A stretch of DNA of 64,000 nucleotides from Mycolicibacterium helvum (lineage in GTDB: Bacteria > Actinomycetota > Actinomycetes > Mycobacteriales > Mycobacteriaceae): contig NZ_AP022596.1 of assembly GCF_010731895.1 (NCBI RefSeq), forward strand, positions 3,534,001 through 3,598,000. The letters are read 5' to 3'. How positions within the stretch are numbered: the first letter of the stretch is position 1; each line of letters opens with the position of its first letter. Under the pieces are notes generated by a model. It was not told the origin of the DNA and did no database searches. It saw only the letters and a program-made list of their open reading frames with translations. The position numbers and the translations under genes were made by a program. This document shows, in pieces, positions 28,621-37,688 of this stretch.

Positions 28621-30636
28621 TCAGTTGATGGTGGTCTCGTAGCTGACGGATCGGTCGACGCCGCTGCGGACGTCGCCGGGGCCGTGTTCGACCCCGGTGT
28701 GGTTGCGGTGCGCGGCGGTATGGAGTTGGTACGGGACGCTGGTCACCATCACGTCAGGTTCGAACAACAGTCGCGCCTTGAGCCGCAGTGAGCTCTGGTT
28801 GTGCAGCAAGTTTTCCCACCACCGCCCCACCACAGTTTCCGGAATATAGACACACACAACATCGCGAGGCCCCTGACGTGCCCGCTTCACGTATTGCAGC
28901 ACCGGCCGGGTTATCTCGCGGTAGGGCGACTCCACCACCTTCAGGGGTACATCGATGTCCAAGCTTTCCCACTCGCGGTGCAGTGCCCGGGTGTCGGCTT
29001 CATTGATGTTCACGGTCACGGCGGTCAACGTGTGAGGCCGCGTCGCGCGCGCGTAGAGGACCGCGCGCTGGGTGGCTTTGTTCCACCCGGAAACCAGCAC
29101 GACGGCGTGCACCCGGCTCGGGAGCGTTTCCTCGTCGTCGGGAGCGATCCGCAATTCGTTTCGTACCGAGGCGTAGTGATGGTGGATAGCCTGCATCAGC
29201 ACACACAGGATGGGGATCGCGATCACCACAAGGTAAGCGCCGTGGGTGAACTTCGTGATCATGACCACCACGAGGACGAGGCCGGTCAGCAGGGCGCCGA
29301 AGGCATTGACGGCCCTGCCGCTATATATCTTTCGGCGGTCGGCCGGTGTGATGGCATGCCGTAGTTCAGAGTTCCAGTAGCGCACCATGCCGGCTTGGCA
29401 GAGCGTGAACGACGTGAAGACACCCATGATGTACAGCTGGATGAGTCGCGTCACCGAACCGTCGAATGCGTAGATCAGCCCGCCGGCCACGACGGCGAGC
29501 AGGACGATGCCGTTGGAATAGGCCAGCCGGTCACCCCGATTCTGCAGTTGTCGGGGGAGATAGCGATCCTGGGCGAGAATCGATGCCAGCAACGGAAATC
29601 CGTTGTAAGCGGTGTTCGCCGCGAGCACGAGGATCAGCGCGGTGGCGGCTTGGATGTAGAAGAACATGATGCTGTTGTTACCGAAGACGGCGGCCGCCAG
29701 CTGCGCGATGACGGTTCGCTGCGGTTCGGTTTCACAGTTGCCGTGGAAGCCGATCAGGTCACACGTGTTCTCCACAACGCGGGTTTTGGCGACCAGAGCC
29801 AGCACGGTCACACCCGCGAACATGGTGATGGCCAGCAACCCCATCGCCGTCATGGTGCGGGCTGCGTTGAGCGCCTTGGGTTTACGGAATGCGGGAACAC
29901 CGTTTGAGATGGCCTCGACACCGGTCAATGCGGTGCAGCCCGAGGAGAATGCCCGGAGCACGAGCAAGATCAGCGCTACGGTCGTGAGTCCGACTTGTTC
30001 TGCCCGTATGCCGTAGTTGGCGCTTTCCGAGACTGGCGGATGCCCGAGTACAGCACGCAGCAGACCAAGCCCGACCATGAGGTAGACACCCGCGATGAAG
30101 GCGTAGGTAGGAATGGCGAAGGTCCGCCCCGACTCTCGTACACCGCGCAGGTTCATCGCGGTCAGCACGAGGACGAAACCGAGATTGATGGCCACCCGGT
30201 AGGCATTGAGACCCGGAAACGCCGAGATGATGTTGTCGACGCCGGCGGCCACCGAGACCGCAACGGTCATCACGTAGTCCACCAATAGTGCCGAGGCGAC
30301 CACCAGCCCGGCCAGCGGGCCGAGATTCTTCGACACGACTTCGTAGGACCCACCCCCACTGGGGTAGGCGCGGACCACCTGGCGGTAGGAGAGCACCACG
30401 ACGGCAAGCAGGACCACCACGGCGGCGCCCACGTATGGCGTCAGATGGATGAAGGCAAGCCCGCCAAGAGTAAGGATGAGCAGGATTTCCTGCGTGGCGT
30501 ATGCCACCGACGACAACGGGTCGCTGGCGAAGACGGGCAGCGCGATCCGCTTCGACAGCAGGGTATGCCCCAGGCTGTCGCTGCGAAACGGCCGGCCAAG
30601 GACTAAGCGTTTCATCAGCGACGTCGGCGAAGGCAC
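28621..30636 (-). CDS. APC-superfamily permease, KimA-like potassium/amino-acid transporter
   Basis: A 671-residue transporter. Residues about 40-480 hold 12 hydrophobic segments. The start ...KRIALPVFASDPLSSVAY and the loop AYPSGGGSYEVVSKNLG are typical of the KimA/YdaO-type APC branch. The C-terminal 170 residues are cytoplasmic and contain a Usp-like alpha/beta fold (VHAVVLVSGWNKATQRAVLYA). In KimA this region binds c-di-AMP and controls potassium import. The closeness of the kdp genes makes potassium a reasonable guess, but amino acids remain possible. GTG 30636 and ATG 30615 are alternative starts; a stem-loop overlaps this region. Confidence 0.8.
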   Translation of the reverse strand: MPSPTSLMKRLVLGRPFRSDSLGHTLLSKRIALPVFASDPLSSVAYATQEILLILTLGGLAFIHLTPYVGAAVVVLLAVVVLSYRQVVRAYPSGGGSYEVVSKNLGPLAGLVVASALLVDYVMTVAVSVAAGVDNIISAFPGLNAYRVAINLGFVLVLTAMNLRGVRESGRTFAIPTYAFIAGVYLMVGLGLLRAVLGHPPVSESANYGIRAEQVGLTTVALILLVLRAFSSGCTALTGVEAISNGVPAFRKPKALNAARTMTAMGLLAITMFAGVTVLALVAKTRVVENTCDLIGFHGNCETEPQRTVIAQLAAAVFGNNSIMFFYIQAATALILVLAANTAYNGFPLLASILAQDRYLPRQLQNRGDRLAYSNGIVLLAVVAGGLIYAFDGSVTRLIQLYIMGVFTSFTLCQAGMVRYWNSELRHAITPADRRKIYSGRAVNAFGALLTGLVLVVVMITKFTHGAYLVVIAIPILCVLMQAIHHHYASVRNELRIAPDDEETLPSRVHAVVLVSGWNKATQRAVLYARATRPHTLTAVTVNINEADTRALHREWESLDIDVPLKVVESPYREITRPVLQYVKRARQGPRDVVCVYIPETVVGRWWENLLHNQSSLRLKARLLFEPDVMVTSVPYQLHTAAHRNHTGVEHGPGDVRSGVDRSVSYETTIN

Positions 30637-30642
30637 GAGAAG

Positions 30643-30665
30643 CGAGCCTAGTTTCGGCAGGCTCG
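30643..30665. promoter_or_regulatory. Stem-loop in the leader of the KimA-like gene
   Basis: CGAGCCT (30643-30649) and AGGCTCG (30659-30665) form a perfect seven-base stem with a nine-base loop, seven bases upstream of the GTG at 30636. It could hide the ribosome-binding site or be an operator. I could not fit the conserved core of the ydaO (c-di-AMP) riboswitch to it. Confidence 0.4.
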
Positions 30666-30774
30666 TGGGGCAGAGTGCAGCCCGTAGGGATTTCGTAAAG
30701 ATTGACCGTGGTGCTGTGTGTATTCCGCAAATGCAGCTGTGTTGCGGCTCGCATTTACCCTACGTTGGCGCCCT

Positions 30775-31101
30775 ATGTCTGATTGTGGTCTGGACCGCTG
30801 GGGCAGCCGAGAGCACCTGCGCGAGCTCGTCAGTCGGCCCTATCTCGTGGACGTGCTCGACGTGCTGACGGCCGGGCCGATGACCATCGCCCAGATGCAA
30901 TCTGCGCTTCCCGGAGCGCGACGGGCTGTTGTCCAGGTGCTTCGCGATCTTGTGGTCACCGGGTTGATTGTCGGCGGCACTCCCGGTAGCCGCGACGGGA
31001 TGGGTTCCTACGACGAGCGATACCAGTGCACGGCCCGCGGTCGATCCGTCGTGGCGCTGCTGTCGAGGTTTTCGATTTGGACTGCGTTGTACGACGAGTA
31101 G
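30775..31101 (+). CDS. Small winged-helix protein (HxlR/MarR-like)
   Basis: A 108-residue protein from the ATG at 30775. It follows a winged-helix order: LRELVSRPYLVDVLDVL, then MTIAQMQSALPGARRAVVQVLRDL (recognition region, quoted in part), LIVGG and a wing-like DERYQCTARGRSVVALL. The shape is that of HxlR or MarR one-domain regulators, but I see no cofactor site. It converges on the Cys-rich microprotein gene with a 12-base gap, so it may control it or the potassium genes. An AAATGC-N16-GCATTT repeat lies in its upstream region (30729-30756). Confidence 0.65.
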   Translation: MSDCGLDRWGSREHLRELVSRPYLVDVLDVLTAGPMTIAQMQSALPGARRAVVQVLRDLVVTGLIVGGTPGSRDGMGSYDERYQCTARGRSVVALLSRFSIWTALYDE

Positions 31102-31113
31102 CGCCGACCGGAA

Positions 31114-31218
31114 CTAAAGCTTGACCTTGCAGCCGCTGCCGATGTTGTGACAGTGATGACCGCCGTCGCAGGCATTACAGCGACATGTACAGCCACCGGT
31201 GTGCTTGGGCTCGTTCAT
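31114..31218 (-). CDS. 34-residue Cys/His-rich metallothionein-like microprotein
   Basis: The minus strand encodes a 34-residue peptide from ATG 31218 to TAG 31114. A strong Shine-Dalgarno (GAAGGAG, 31229-31235) lies ten bases before the start. It has six cysteines (10, 12, 14, 17, 23, 30) and four histidines (6, 21, 22, 24), arranged as CTCRCNAC then HHCH. The packing resembles a metallothionein finger, ending GSGCKVKL. Ten of 34 residues are soft metal ligands with no hydrophobic core, so metal binding (Cu+, Zn2+) is the simplest reading. It differs from what I recall of MymT. It lies downstream of kdpE, beyond a hairpin, and converges on a winged-helix gene. Confidence 0.75.
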   Translation of the reverse strand: MNEPKHTGGCTCRCNACDGGHHCHNIGSGCKVKL

Positions 31219-31271
31219 GACAGATCATCTCCTTCGCCCGGATGGTTTTCACGATAGTTCGCGGCCGGGGC

Positions 31272-31295
31272 GAGCGTGGGCGTTTTCTCACGCTC
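31272..31295. terminator. Hairpin between kdpE and the Cys-rich microprotein gene
   Basis: GAGCGTG (31272-31278) and CACGCTC (31289-31295) form a perfect seven-base stem around a ten-base loop. It lies 17 bases beyond the kdpE stop. It probably ends or attenuates the kdp transcript before the microprotein gene. A second palindrome CAGTG/CACTG (31295-31306) overlaps its end and could be an operator. No U-tract is present. Confidence 0.5.
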
Positions 31296-31312
31296 AGTGA
31301 GCACTGTGAATA

Positions 31313-31999
31313 TCACTGCTCGAAGCGGTAACCCATGCCCGCCTCTGTCAGCAGGTGGCGTGGATGAGACGGGTCGTCTTCGAGCTTGCGACGCAACTGC
31401 GCCAGGTAAACCCGCAAATAATGGGTTTCCTTGGCGTAGGCCGGGCCCCACACCTCTTTGAGCAACTCCTCGCGACCCACCAGTTTGCCGCGGTTCCGGA
31501 CGAGCATTTCGAGCATGCCCCATTCGGTGGGAGTCAGGTGCACTTCGGCGCCGTTCTTGATCACCTTCTTGGCAGCCAGATCGACTGTGAAAGCGTCGGT
31601 TTCGATCACCGGCTCGTCGGTCTCCGAGGCCGCCGCGGCGCGGCGCACCGCCGCGCGTAATCGGGCCAGGAACTCGTCCATCCCGAACGGCTTGGTCACG
31701 TAGTCGTCGGCGCCTGCGTCCAGCGCATCGACCTTTTCGGCGGAGTCGGTGCGAGCCGACAACACGATCACCGGCGCGCTGAGCCAGCCGCGCAGCCCGC
31801 CGAGCACCTCGATGCCGTCCATATCGGGCAGCCCAAGGTCGAGGACGATCACGTCGGGCCGGTGCTCGGCGGCGGCCTTCAATGCCCCAGCGCCGGTGGC
31901 CGCGGTGATCACCTCGTAGCCGCGCACGCTCAGATTGATGCGCAACGCCCGCAGGATCTGCGGCTCGTCATCGATCACCAATACCTTGACCTTGTTCAC
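31313..31999 (-). CDS. kdpE: KdpE response regulator
   Basis: A 228-residue OmpR/PhoB-type regulator for the Kdp potassium system. Receiver residues: VLVIDDEPQILRAL with the acidic pair, phospho-acceptor Asp in VIVLDLGLPDMDG (about residue 52), the conserved Ser in VIVLSARTD, and Lys in DDYVTKPFG. The C-terminal winged helix has LTPTEWGMLEMLVRNRGKLV and the HYLRVYLAQLRRKLE recognition helix. It starts (GTG 31999) immediately at the kdpD stop. It is the last gene of the kdp block on this strand. Confidence 0.97.
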   Translation of the reverse strand: MNKVKVLVIDDEPQILRALRINLSVRGYEVITAATGAGALKAAAEHRPDVIVLDLGLPDMDGIEVLGGLRGWLSAPVIVLSARTDSAEKVDALDAGADDYVTKPFGMDEFLARLRAAVRRAAAASETDEPVIETDAFTVDLAAKKVIKNGAEVHLTPTEWGMLEMLVRNRGKLVGREELLKEVWGPAYAKETHYLRVYLAQLRRKLEDDPSHPRHLLTEAGMGYRFEQ

Positions 32000-34621
32000 T
32001 CACCGGCCCCCGGGAGGCGCTGCGAGGTCAACGATCACGGTCAAGCCGCCGCCAGGGGTATCGGTGGCCGAGATGGTTCCGCCCATCGCCTCGACGAAGC
32101 CGCGGGCCACCGAAAGACCCAGTCCGACACCGTATTTGTTGTTACGGTCGCCAAGGCGCTGGAACGGCTCGAACAGCTGATCCTCGGTGCCGCGCGGCAC
32201 ACCGGGGCCTTCGTCGACCACGTTGATCAGCATCCGATCGCCGACCCGGCCCGCGTTCACCCGCACGATGGACTCCGATGCGTAGCGAAGTGCGTTGTCG
32301 ATCAGGTTGGCCAGCACCCTCTCCAGCAGGCCGGCGTCGGCCATCGCCACCGCGTCGCCGACGTCGACCTTGATACGGCCCAGCCCCTTGGCGCCAAACC
32401 CGGTCGACCCGCGGCTGATGCTCAGCAGCGCGCGTTGGACTACCTCTTCGAGATACACCCGCTTCAGCTCGGGCCGCACCACCCCGGCGGCCAGCCTCGA
32501 CGAGTCGAGCAGGTTGTCCACCAGCGCGGTCAGCTGGTCGACCGATTCCTCGACGGTGGCCAGCAGTTCGGCGGTGTCCTCCTCGGAGAACCCGATGTCC
32601 TCGGAACGCAGGCTCGACACCGCTGCCTTGGCTGCGGCCAGCGGTGTGCGCAGGTCATGGCTGACCGCCGAGAGCAGGGAGCGGCGCAGTTCGTCGGCCT
32701 TCTCGATGGCGTCGGCCTTACTGGCCTCTGCCGCCAGTTCCCGCTGGCGGACCAGCCCGGCTGCCTGTTTGGCGACGGCGGTGAGTACCCGCCGGTCGCG
32801 AGCGGGCAGGCTGCGACCCGCCATCAGCATCCAGAACTCGTCGTCGCCCACCTCGATGGCGGTGTCGGCGGAATCCACTGTCACACAGGGATCTTTGCCC
32901 ACACACGCGACGATCCGCTCATCGTGTCCGCGTACCCGCAGCACGCTGACAGCGCGCTGCGAATAAGTCTCCCGGACCCGTTCCAGCAGTGTGTCCAGGT
33001 CGGCGCCGCGCAGCACTGAGCCGGCGAACAGGGTCAGCAGCTCGGCTTCCTGGGAGGCGTGCCTGGCCTCGCGTTGCCGGCTGGTCGCCCGGTCGACCAG
33101 CACGGCGACGGCGACCGCCAGCATCAGCAGCACGAGCTCGGTGATCGCCGCGTCGGGTTCGGCGATGGTGAAGGTGTAGCGCGGCTCGGTCAGGAAGTAG
33201 TTGAGCAGCAGGCCGGACAGCATCGCCGACAGGACCGCAGGTGCGACCCCACCGAGCAGCGCCACCACCAGCACGCCGACGACGAACAGTGCGCTCTCGC
33301 CGCCGATGGTGAGGTACCTGTCGAGGAACAACGCGGTCAGCGCGCAGATGACGGATGGCACGATGACGGCGGCCACCCAGGAGATCATCCGGCGCTCGCG
33401 TGGGGGCGCCGAGCGCATCGAGAACCCGCGTTTGGACTCCTCATGGGTGACCATGTGGACGTCGATCTTGCCCGAGTTCTGCACGATCGCCGCCCCGATG
33501 CCCTCGTCGAAGACGCGGGCCCACCGCGATCGGCGTGACGTGCCGATCACCAACTGGGTGGCATTCATCTCACGCGCGAAGTCGAGCAGTGCGCTGGGCA
33601 CTTCGTCGCCGACGACGGTGTGTACCGTGGCGCCGAAGCTGGTCGCGAGCTCGCGCACCTTGCCCATCTGTGGTGCCGACACCCCCGAGAGGCCGTCACC
33701 GCGGACCACATGCACGACCATCAGCTCCGCGCTGGATTTCGACGCGATCCGGGATGCTCTGCGCACCAACGTCTCCGACTCGGGCCCGCCGGTGACCGCG
33801 ACGACGACGCGTTCGCGGGCCTCCCAGGTCGCAGTGATCTTGTTGTCGGCCCGGTACTTCGCCAAGGCCGCGTCGACCTGATCGGCCAGCCACAGCAGCG
33901 CAAGCTCGCGCAGGGCGGTCAGATTGCCGCGGCGGAAGTAGTTCGACAGCGCGGCGTCAACCTTCTCCGGGGCGTATACATTCCCATGAGAAAGCCTGCG
34001 CCGCAGGGCTTCCGGTGTGATGTCCACCAACTCGATCTGGGCCGCGGCTCGGACGATTTCGTCGGGCACCGTCTCCTGCTGCTCGATGCCGGTGATCTGC
34101 GCGACGACGTCGTTGAGGCTCTCCAGGTGCTGGACGTTGACCGTGGAGATCACGGTGATACCCGCGTCGAGCAGCTCTTCGACGTCCTGCCAGCGTTTCG
34201 GGTTCTTGCTGCCCGGGGTGTTGGTGTGCGCCAGTTCGTCGACCAGGACCACTTGCGGCTTGCGGGCCAGCACAGCGGGCACATCGAGTTCAGGGAACCG
34301 GCTGCCGCGGTAGTCGATGTAACGCGGCGGAACGATCTCGATATCCTCGAGCAGCTCGGCGGTCTTCTTGCGGCCGTGGGTCTCGACTACCGCCGCCACC
34401 AAGTCGGTGCCGCGTTCGATCCGCCGGTGTGCCTCGCCGAGCATCGCGAACGTCTTGCCTACGCCGGGGGCGGCACCCAAGTAGATGCGCAGCTCGCCTC
34501 GTTTCGGCTTGTGGCCTGTCGGGGCGGGCTGCGCATCACTCTCGGATGAGGTGTCCGGCGGCGGTTCGCCGCCGGACGTCACGCGTGGGGGGTGAACGGT
34601 GTCCACACGTCCATCATTCAC
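32000..34621 (-). CDS. kdpD: KdpD sensor histidine kinase
   Basis: An 873-residue sensor. The N-terminal KdpD domain (residues about 38-245) has the Walker A GAAPGVGKTFAML and the VDELAHTN motif. A Usp-like domain follows (VVVAVTGGPESETLV, about 265-385), then four transmembrane helices near 410-520, a GAF-like segment, and the kinase core with SAVSHDLRTPLAAAK (phospho-acceptor His), the N box NLIDNALRYASE and VARGFVEAMGG. Together with KdpE it switches the Kdp pump on when potassium is scarce. In M. tuberculosis kdpDE is divergent from kdpFABC; here it is colinear. Confidence 0.97.
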   Translation of the reverse strand: MNDGRVDTVHPPRVTSGGEPPPDTSSESDAQPAPTGHKPKRGELRIYLGAAPGVGKTFAMLGEAHRRIERGTDLVAAVVETHGRKKTAELLEDIEIVPPRYIDYRGSRFPELDVPAVLARKPQVVLVDELAHTNTPGSKNPKRWQDVEELLDAGITVISTVNVQHLESLNDVVAQITGIEQQETVPDEIVRAAAQIELVDITPEALRRRLSHGNVYAPEKVDAALSNYFRRGNLTALRELALLWLADQVDAALAKYRADNKITATWEARERVVVAVTGGPESETLVRRASRIASKSSAELMVVHVVRGDGLSGVSAPQMGKVRELATSFGATVHTVVGDEVPSALLDFAREMNATQLVIGTSRRSRWARVFDEGIGAAIVQNSGKIDVHMVTHEESKRGFSMRSAPPRERRMISWVAAVIVPSVICALTALFLDRYLTIGGESALFVVGVLVVALLGGVAPAVLSAMLSGLLLNYFLTEPRYTFTIAEPDAAITELVLLMLAVAVAVLVDRATSRQREARHASQEAELLTLFAGSVLRGADLDTLLERVRETYSQRAVSVLRVRGHDERIVACVGKDPCVTVDSADTAIEVGDDEFWMLMAGRSLPARDRRVLTAVAKQAAGLVRQRELAAEASKADAIEKADELRRSLLSAVSHDLRTPLAAAKAAVSSLRSEDIGFSEEDTAELLATVEESVDQLTALVDNLLDSSRLAAGVVRPELKRVYLEEVVQRALLSISRGSTGFGAKGLGRIKVDVGDAVAMADAGLLERVLANLIDNALRYASESIVRVNAGRVGDRMLINVVDEGPGVPRGTEDQLFEPFQRLGDRNNKYGVGLGLSVARGFVEAMGGTISATDTPGGGLTVIVDLAAPPGGR

Positions 34622-34627
34622 TGCTCA

Positions 34628-35533
34628 TCAACTTTTGTTGGGGTACTTCTGGTCCAGCGCAATGTTGAGCTCGAGCACGTTGACCCGCGGTTCGCCCAGG
34701 AAGCCCAGCGTGCGGCCGTCGGTGTGGTCGGCGACCAGCTGCCGGACGTCGTTGGCGCTGACGCCGCGCGTCTTGGCGACGCGGGCGATCTGCAGATCGG
34801 CGTAGGCCGGCGAGATGTGCGGGTCCAGACCGCTGCCGCTGGCGGTCACCGCGTCTGCGGGCACCGCCGGGTCGAGCGCAGCACCCTCGATCGGCACGAT
34901 CTGACCGATCGAGTAGTCCTCGCCGAACTTCGCGCACTCCACCCGGACGCTCTCGTAGGTGTCGAGGAACGGCCGCTGCGTGGTGGTGCAGGGTTCGTTG
35001 ACGCTCACCACCTTGGTTGGGCTGACCACGTTGCCCCGCGGGTCGCGCGGGCCGATGACCGAGAGCACCGCGCCTACGCCATCGCCGGTGCAGAACGGGC
35101 GCTTGCCGTCCACGCCCTCCAGCTCGCCGGCGGCCTTGCTGCGCGAGCACACCAGGGTCAGCAGGCTGGCCTTGTAACCGTTGCTGTCGGCGGGCAGCGA
35201 CGGGTCGCCGGGGGTGTCGACGATGCTCTCCGGGCCCAGGTTCGACGCGCTGGTGTTCAGCGGGTCGTACCCGGCGCCCGCTGCTGAGGGCCGGCTCTGG
35301 AAGTACTGCGGCAGTGCGTTGCCCTTGTCGTCGGTGAACAGCTGCCCGATCAGGCTGGAGCCCACCGGCTTTCCGTTCACGTCGATGATCGAGCCGTCGG
35401 CGTTGTCTTTCAGGCCGGGGATCTGCGCCACCAGCCAGATGAAGAGCGGGTACCCGATACCGACGATAACGGTGAGCACCAGCAGCGCGCGCAGCGCTGC
35501 CCAGTGTTGGCGAATGAGGTTGGAAAGAAACAT
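34628..35533 (-). CDS. kdpC: KdpC subunit with a large insertion
   Basis: KdpC joins KdpA to KdpB in the Kdp ATPase and projects outside the membrane. The usual parts are one N-terminal transmembrane helix (about residues 15-35), the GSSLIGQ and YFQSRPSA motifs, SGSGLDPHISPAYADLQ, and LGFLGEPRVNVLELN. The product is 301 residues, while M. tuberculosis KdpC has about 189. The excess is an insertion at roughly residues 105-215 that carries four cysteines (129, 148, 182, 200), which could form disulfides outside the cell. It lies one base after kdpB. Confidence 0.95.
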   Translation of the reverse strand: MFLSNLIRQHWAALRALLVLTVIVGIGYPLFIWLVAQIPGLKDNADGSIIDVNGKPVGSSLIGQLFTDDKGNALPQYFQSRPSAAGAGYDPLNTSASNLGPESIVDTPGDPSLPADSNGYKASLLTLVCSRSKAAGELEGVDGKRPFCTGDGVGAVLSVIGPRDPRGNVVSPTKVVSVNEPCTTTQRPFLDTYESVRVECAKFGEDYSIGQIVPIEGAALDPAVPADAVTASGSGLDPHISPAYADLQIARVAKTRGVSANDVRQLVADHTDGRTLGFLGEPRVNVLELNIALDQKYPNKS

Positions 35534-35534
35534 G

Positions 35535-37685
35535 TCACATCCCTGGCAAGAATTGGATGACGAGATCGATGAGCTTGATCCCGATGAACGGAGCGATGAT
35601 CCCGCCGAGACCGTAGATGTAGAGGTTGCGGCTCAGCAGCTTCGATGCGCTGCTCGGGGTGTAGCGAACGCCCCTGAGTGACAGGGGAATCAGCGCGATG
35701 ATGACCAGCGCGTTGAAGATGACCGCTGACAGGATCGCTGACTGCGGGCTGTGCAGCCGCATGATGTTCAGTAGATCCAGGCCGGGGAACAGTGCCACGA
35801 ACATCGCCGGAATGATCGCGAAGTATTTCGCGATGTCGTTGGCAATCGAGAACGTGGTCAGCGCACCGCGGGTGATCAGCAACTGCTTGCCGATCTCGAC
35901 GATCTCGATGAGCTTGGTCGGGTCGGAGTCGAGGTCGACCATGTTGCCGGCTTCTTTGGCTGCCGAGGTACCGGTATTCATCGCCACGCCCACGTCGGCC
36001 TGAGCCAGAGCGGGCGCGTCGTTGGTGCCGTCACCGGTCATCGCTACCAGCTTGCCGCCCTCCTGCTCCCGCTTGATCAGCGCGAGCTTGTCTTCGGGGG
36101 TGGCCTCGGCGAGGAAGTCGTCAACTCCGGCCTCGTCGGCAATCGCCTTGGCAGTCAGCGGGTTGTCGCCGGTGATCATCACCGTGCGGATGCCCATCTT
36201 GCGCATCTCGTCGAAGCGCTCCCGCATACCCTGCTTGACGACGTCCTTCAGGTGGATGACGCCCAGCACTTCGGCGTTGCCATCGACAACCTGGCCGACC
36301 ACCAGCGGTGTGCCGCCGCCGGCGGAGATCCCGTCAACGATGACGCCGAGATCCGTTGGCACGGTGCCGCCCTCATTACGGACCCAGTCGGCGACCGAGC
36401 TGGCCGCGCCCTTGCGCAGCAGGTGCCCGTTCTCCAAGTTGACACCGGACATCCTGGTGGCGGCGGAGAACTCCACCCAGTGGGCGTTGACCAACTCGCC
36501 GGGCGTCCTGGCACGCAAACCGAAGTTCGACTTGGCGAACACCACGATGGAACGTCCCTCGGGTGTTTCGTCGGCCAGGCTGGACAGTTGCGCGGCGTCC
36601 GCGAGCTGCTCGGGGGACACCCCAGTCAGCGGGACGAAGTCCGACGCCTGCCGGTTGCCCAGTGTGATGGTGCCGGTCTTGTCCAGCAGGAGGGTGTTGA
36701 CGTCACCGGCGGCCTCGACGGCGCGGCCCGACATGGCCAGCACGTTGCGCTGCACCAGTCGGTCCATGCCGGCGATGCCGATGGCCGACAGCAGCGCACC
36801 GATCGTCGTCGGGATCAGGCAGACCAGCAGCGAGACCATGACGATCCCGCTCACACCATCACCGGTGAGCGCCAACGAGTCCGGTACCCCTGGGTTGTTG
36901 GCCTTGGAGAAGATCGCCAGCGGCTGCAGCGTCGCGACGGCGAAGATGAAGATGATCGTCAGCGCGGCGAGCAGGATGTTGAGCGCGATCTCGTTCGGGG
37001 TCTTCTGCCGGTTGGCGCCTTCGACAAGAGCGATCATCCGATCGATGAAGCTCTCGCCGGGCTTCTGGGTGATCTTCACGACGATCCGGTCCGACAACAC
37101 CGTGGTGCCACCGGTGACCGCCGAGCGATCACCACCGGACTCGCGGATGACCGGGGCTGACTCGCCGGTGATGGCCGACTCATCAACGGAGGCAATGCCT
37201 TCCAGCACGTCGCCGTCGCCGGGAATCACCTGGCCGGCCTCGACCACCACCATGTCACCCTGGCGCAACAGCGGTGCGGCGACTTCTTCCTCCCTGCCGG
37301 GAACGCCGGGTTCCCAGCCGGTCAGCCGACGGGCCATGGTGTCGGCCTTGGTCTTTCGCAGCGATTCGGCCTGCGCCTTGCCGCGGCCTTCGGCCACGGC
37401 CTCGGCAAGGTTGGCGAACACCACCGTCAACCACAGCCAGAAGACCGTCAGCCAGGCGAACCAGCTCGGGTTCAGAATGGCCAGGATGGTGCTCCAGACG
37501 GCACCGATCTCCACGATGAACATGACCGGGTTGCGCCACAGCGTGCGTGGGTCGAGTTTGACCAGCGCGTCCGGCAGGGCCTTCCACAGCATCTTGGGGT
37601 CGAGCAGGCCGCCCTGGACCTGTTTCTTGCCGCTGCTGGGTTGGTGTTTCGACTCTGCGGCAGAGTCGATGGTTGTGGTTGCCAT
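35535..37685 (-). CDS. kdpB: KdpB, ATP-hydrolysing subunit of the potassium pump
   Basis: A 716-residue P-type ATPase subunit. The A-domain motif is [15 protein letters not shown] (TGES), the phosphorylation site is [12 protein letters not shown], the nucleotide domain includes [10 protein letters not shown], and the hinge is [20 protein letters not shown]. It has about seven transmembrane helices, as expected for KdpB. Gene order kdpA-kdpB-kdpC with gaps of three and one bases. Only one kdpB exists in the window, although there are two kdpA genes. Confidence 0.98.
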   Translation of the reverse strand: MATTTIDSAAESKHQPSSGKKQVQGGLLDPKMLWKALPDALVKLDPRTLWRNPVMFIVEIGAVWSTILAILNPSWFAWLTVFWLWLTVVFANLAEAVAEGRGKAQAESLRKTKADTMARRLTGWEPGVPGREEEVAAPLLRQGDMVVVEAGQVIPGDGDVLEGIASVDESAITGESAPVIRESGGDRSAVTGGTTVLSDRIVVKITQKPGESFIDRMIALVEGANRQKTPNEIALNILLAALTIIFIFAVATLQPLAIFSKANNPGVPDSLALTGDGVSGIVMVSLLVCLIPTTIGALLSAIGIAGMDRLVQRNVLAMSGRAVEAAGDVNTLLLDKTGTITLGNRQASDFVPLTGVSPEQLADAAQLSSLADETPEGRSIVVFAKSNFGLRARTPGELVNAHWVEFSAATRMSGVNLENGHLLRKGAASSVADWVRNEGGTVPTDLGVIVDGISAGGGTPLVVGQVVDGNAEVLGVIHLKDVVKQGMRERFDEMRKMGIRTVMITGDNPLTAKAIADEAGVDDFLAEATPEDKLALIKREQEGGKLVAMTGDGTNDAPALAQADVGVAMNTGTSAAKEAGNMVDLDSDPTKLIEIVEIGKQLLITRGALTTFSIANDIAKYFAIIPAMFVALFPGLDLLNIMRLHSPQSAILSAVIFNALVIIALIPLSLRGVRYTPSSASKLLSRNLYIYGLGGIIAPFIGIKLIDLVIQFLPGM

Positions 37686-37688
37686 GGG

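Noticed and set aside
30637..30774. c-di-AMP (ydaO-type) riboswitch ahead of the KimA-like gene
   Set aside because: The leader is short and I could not place the conserved core of the motif; only a simple stem-loop is visible.
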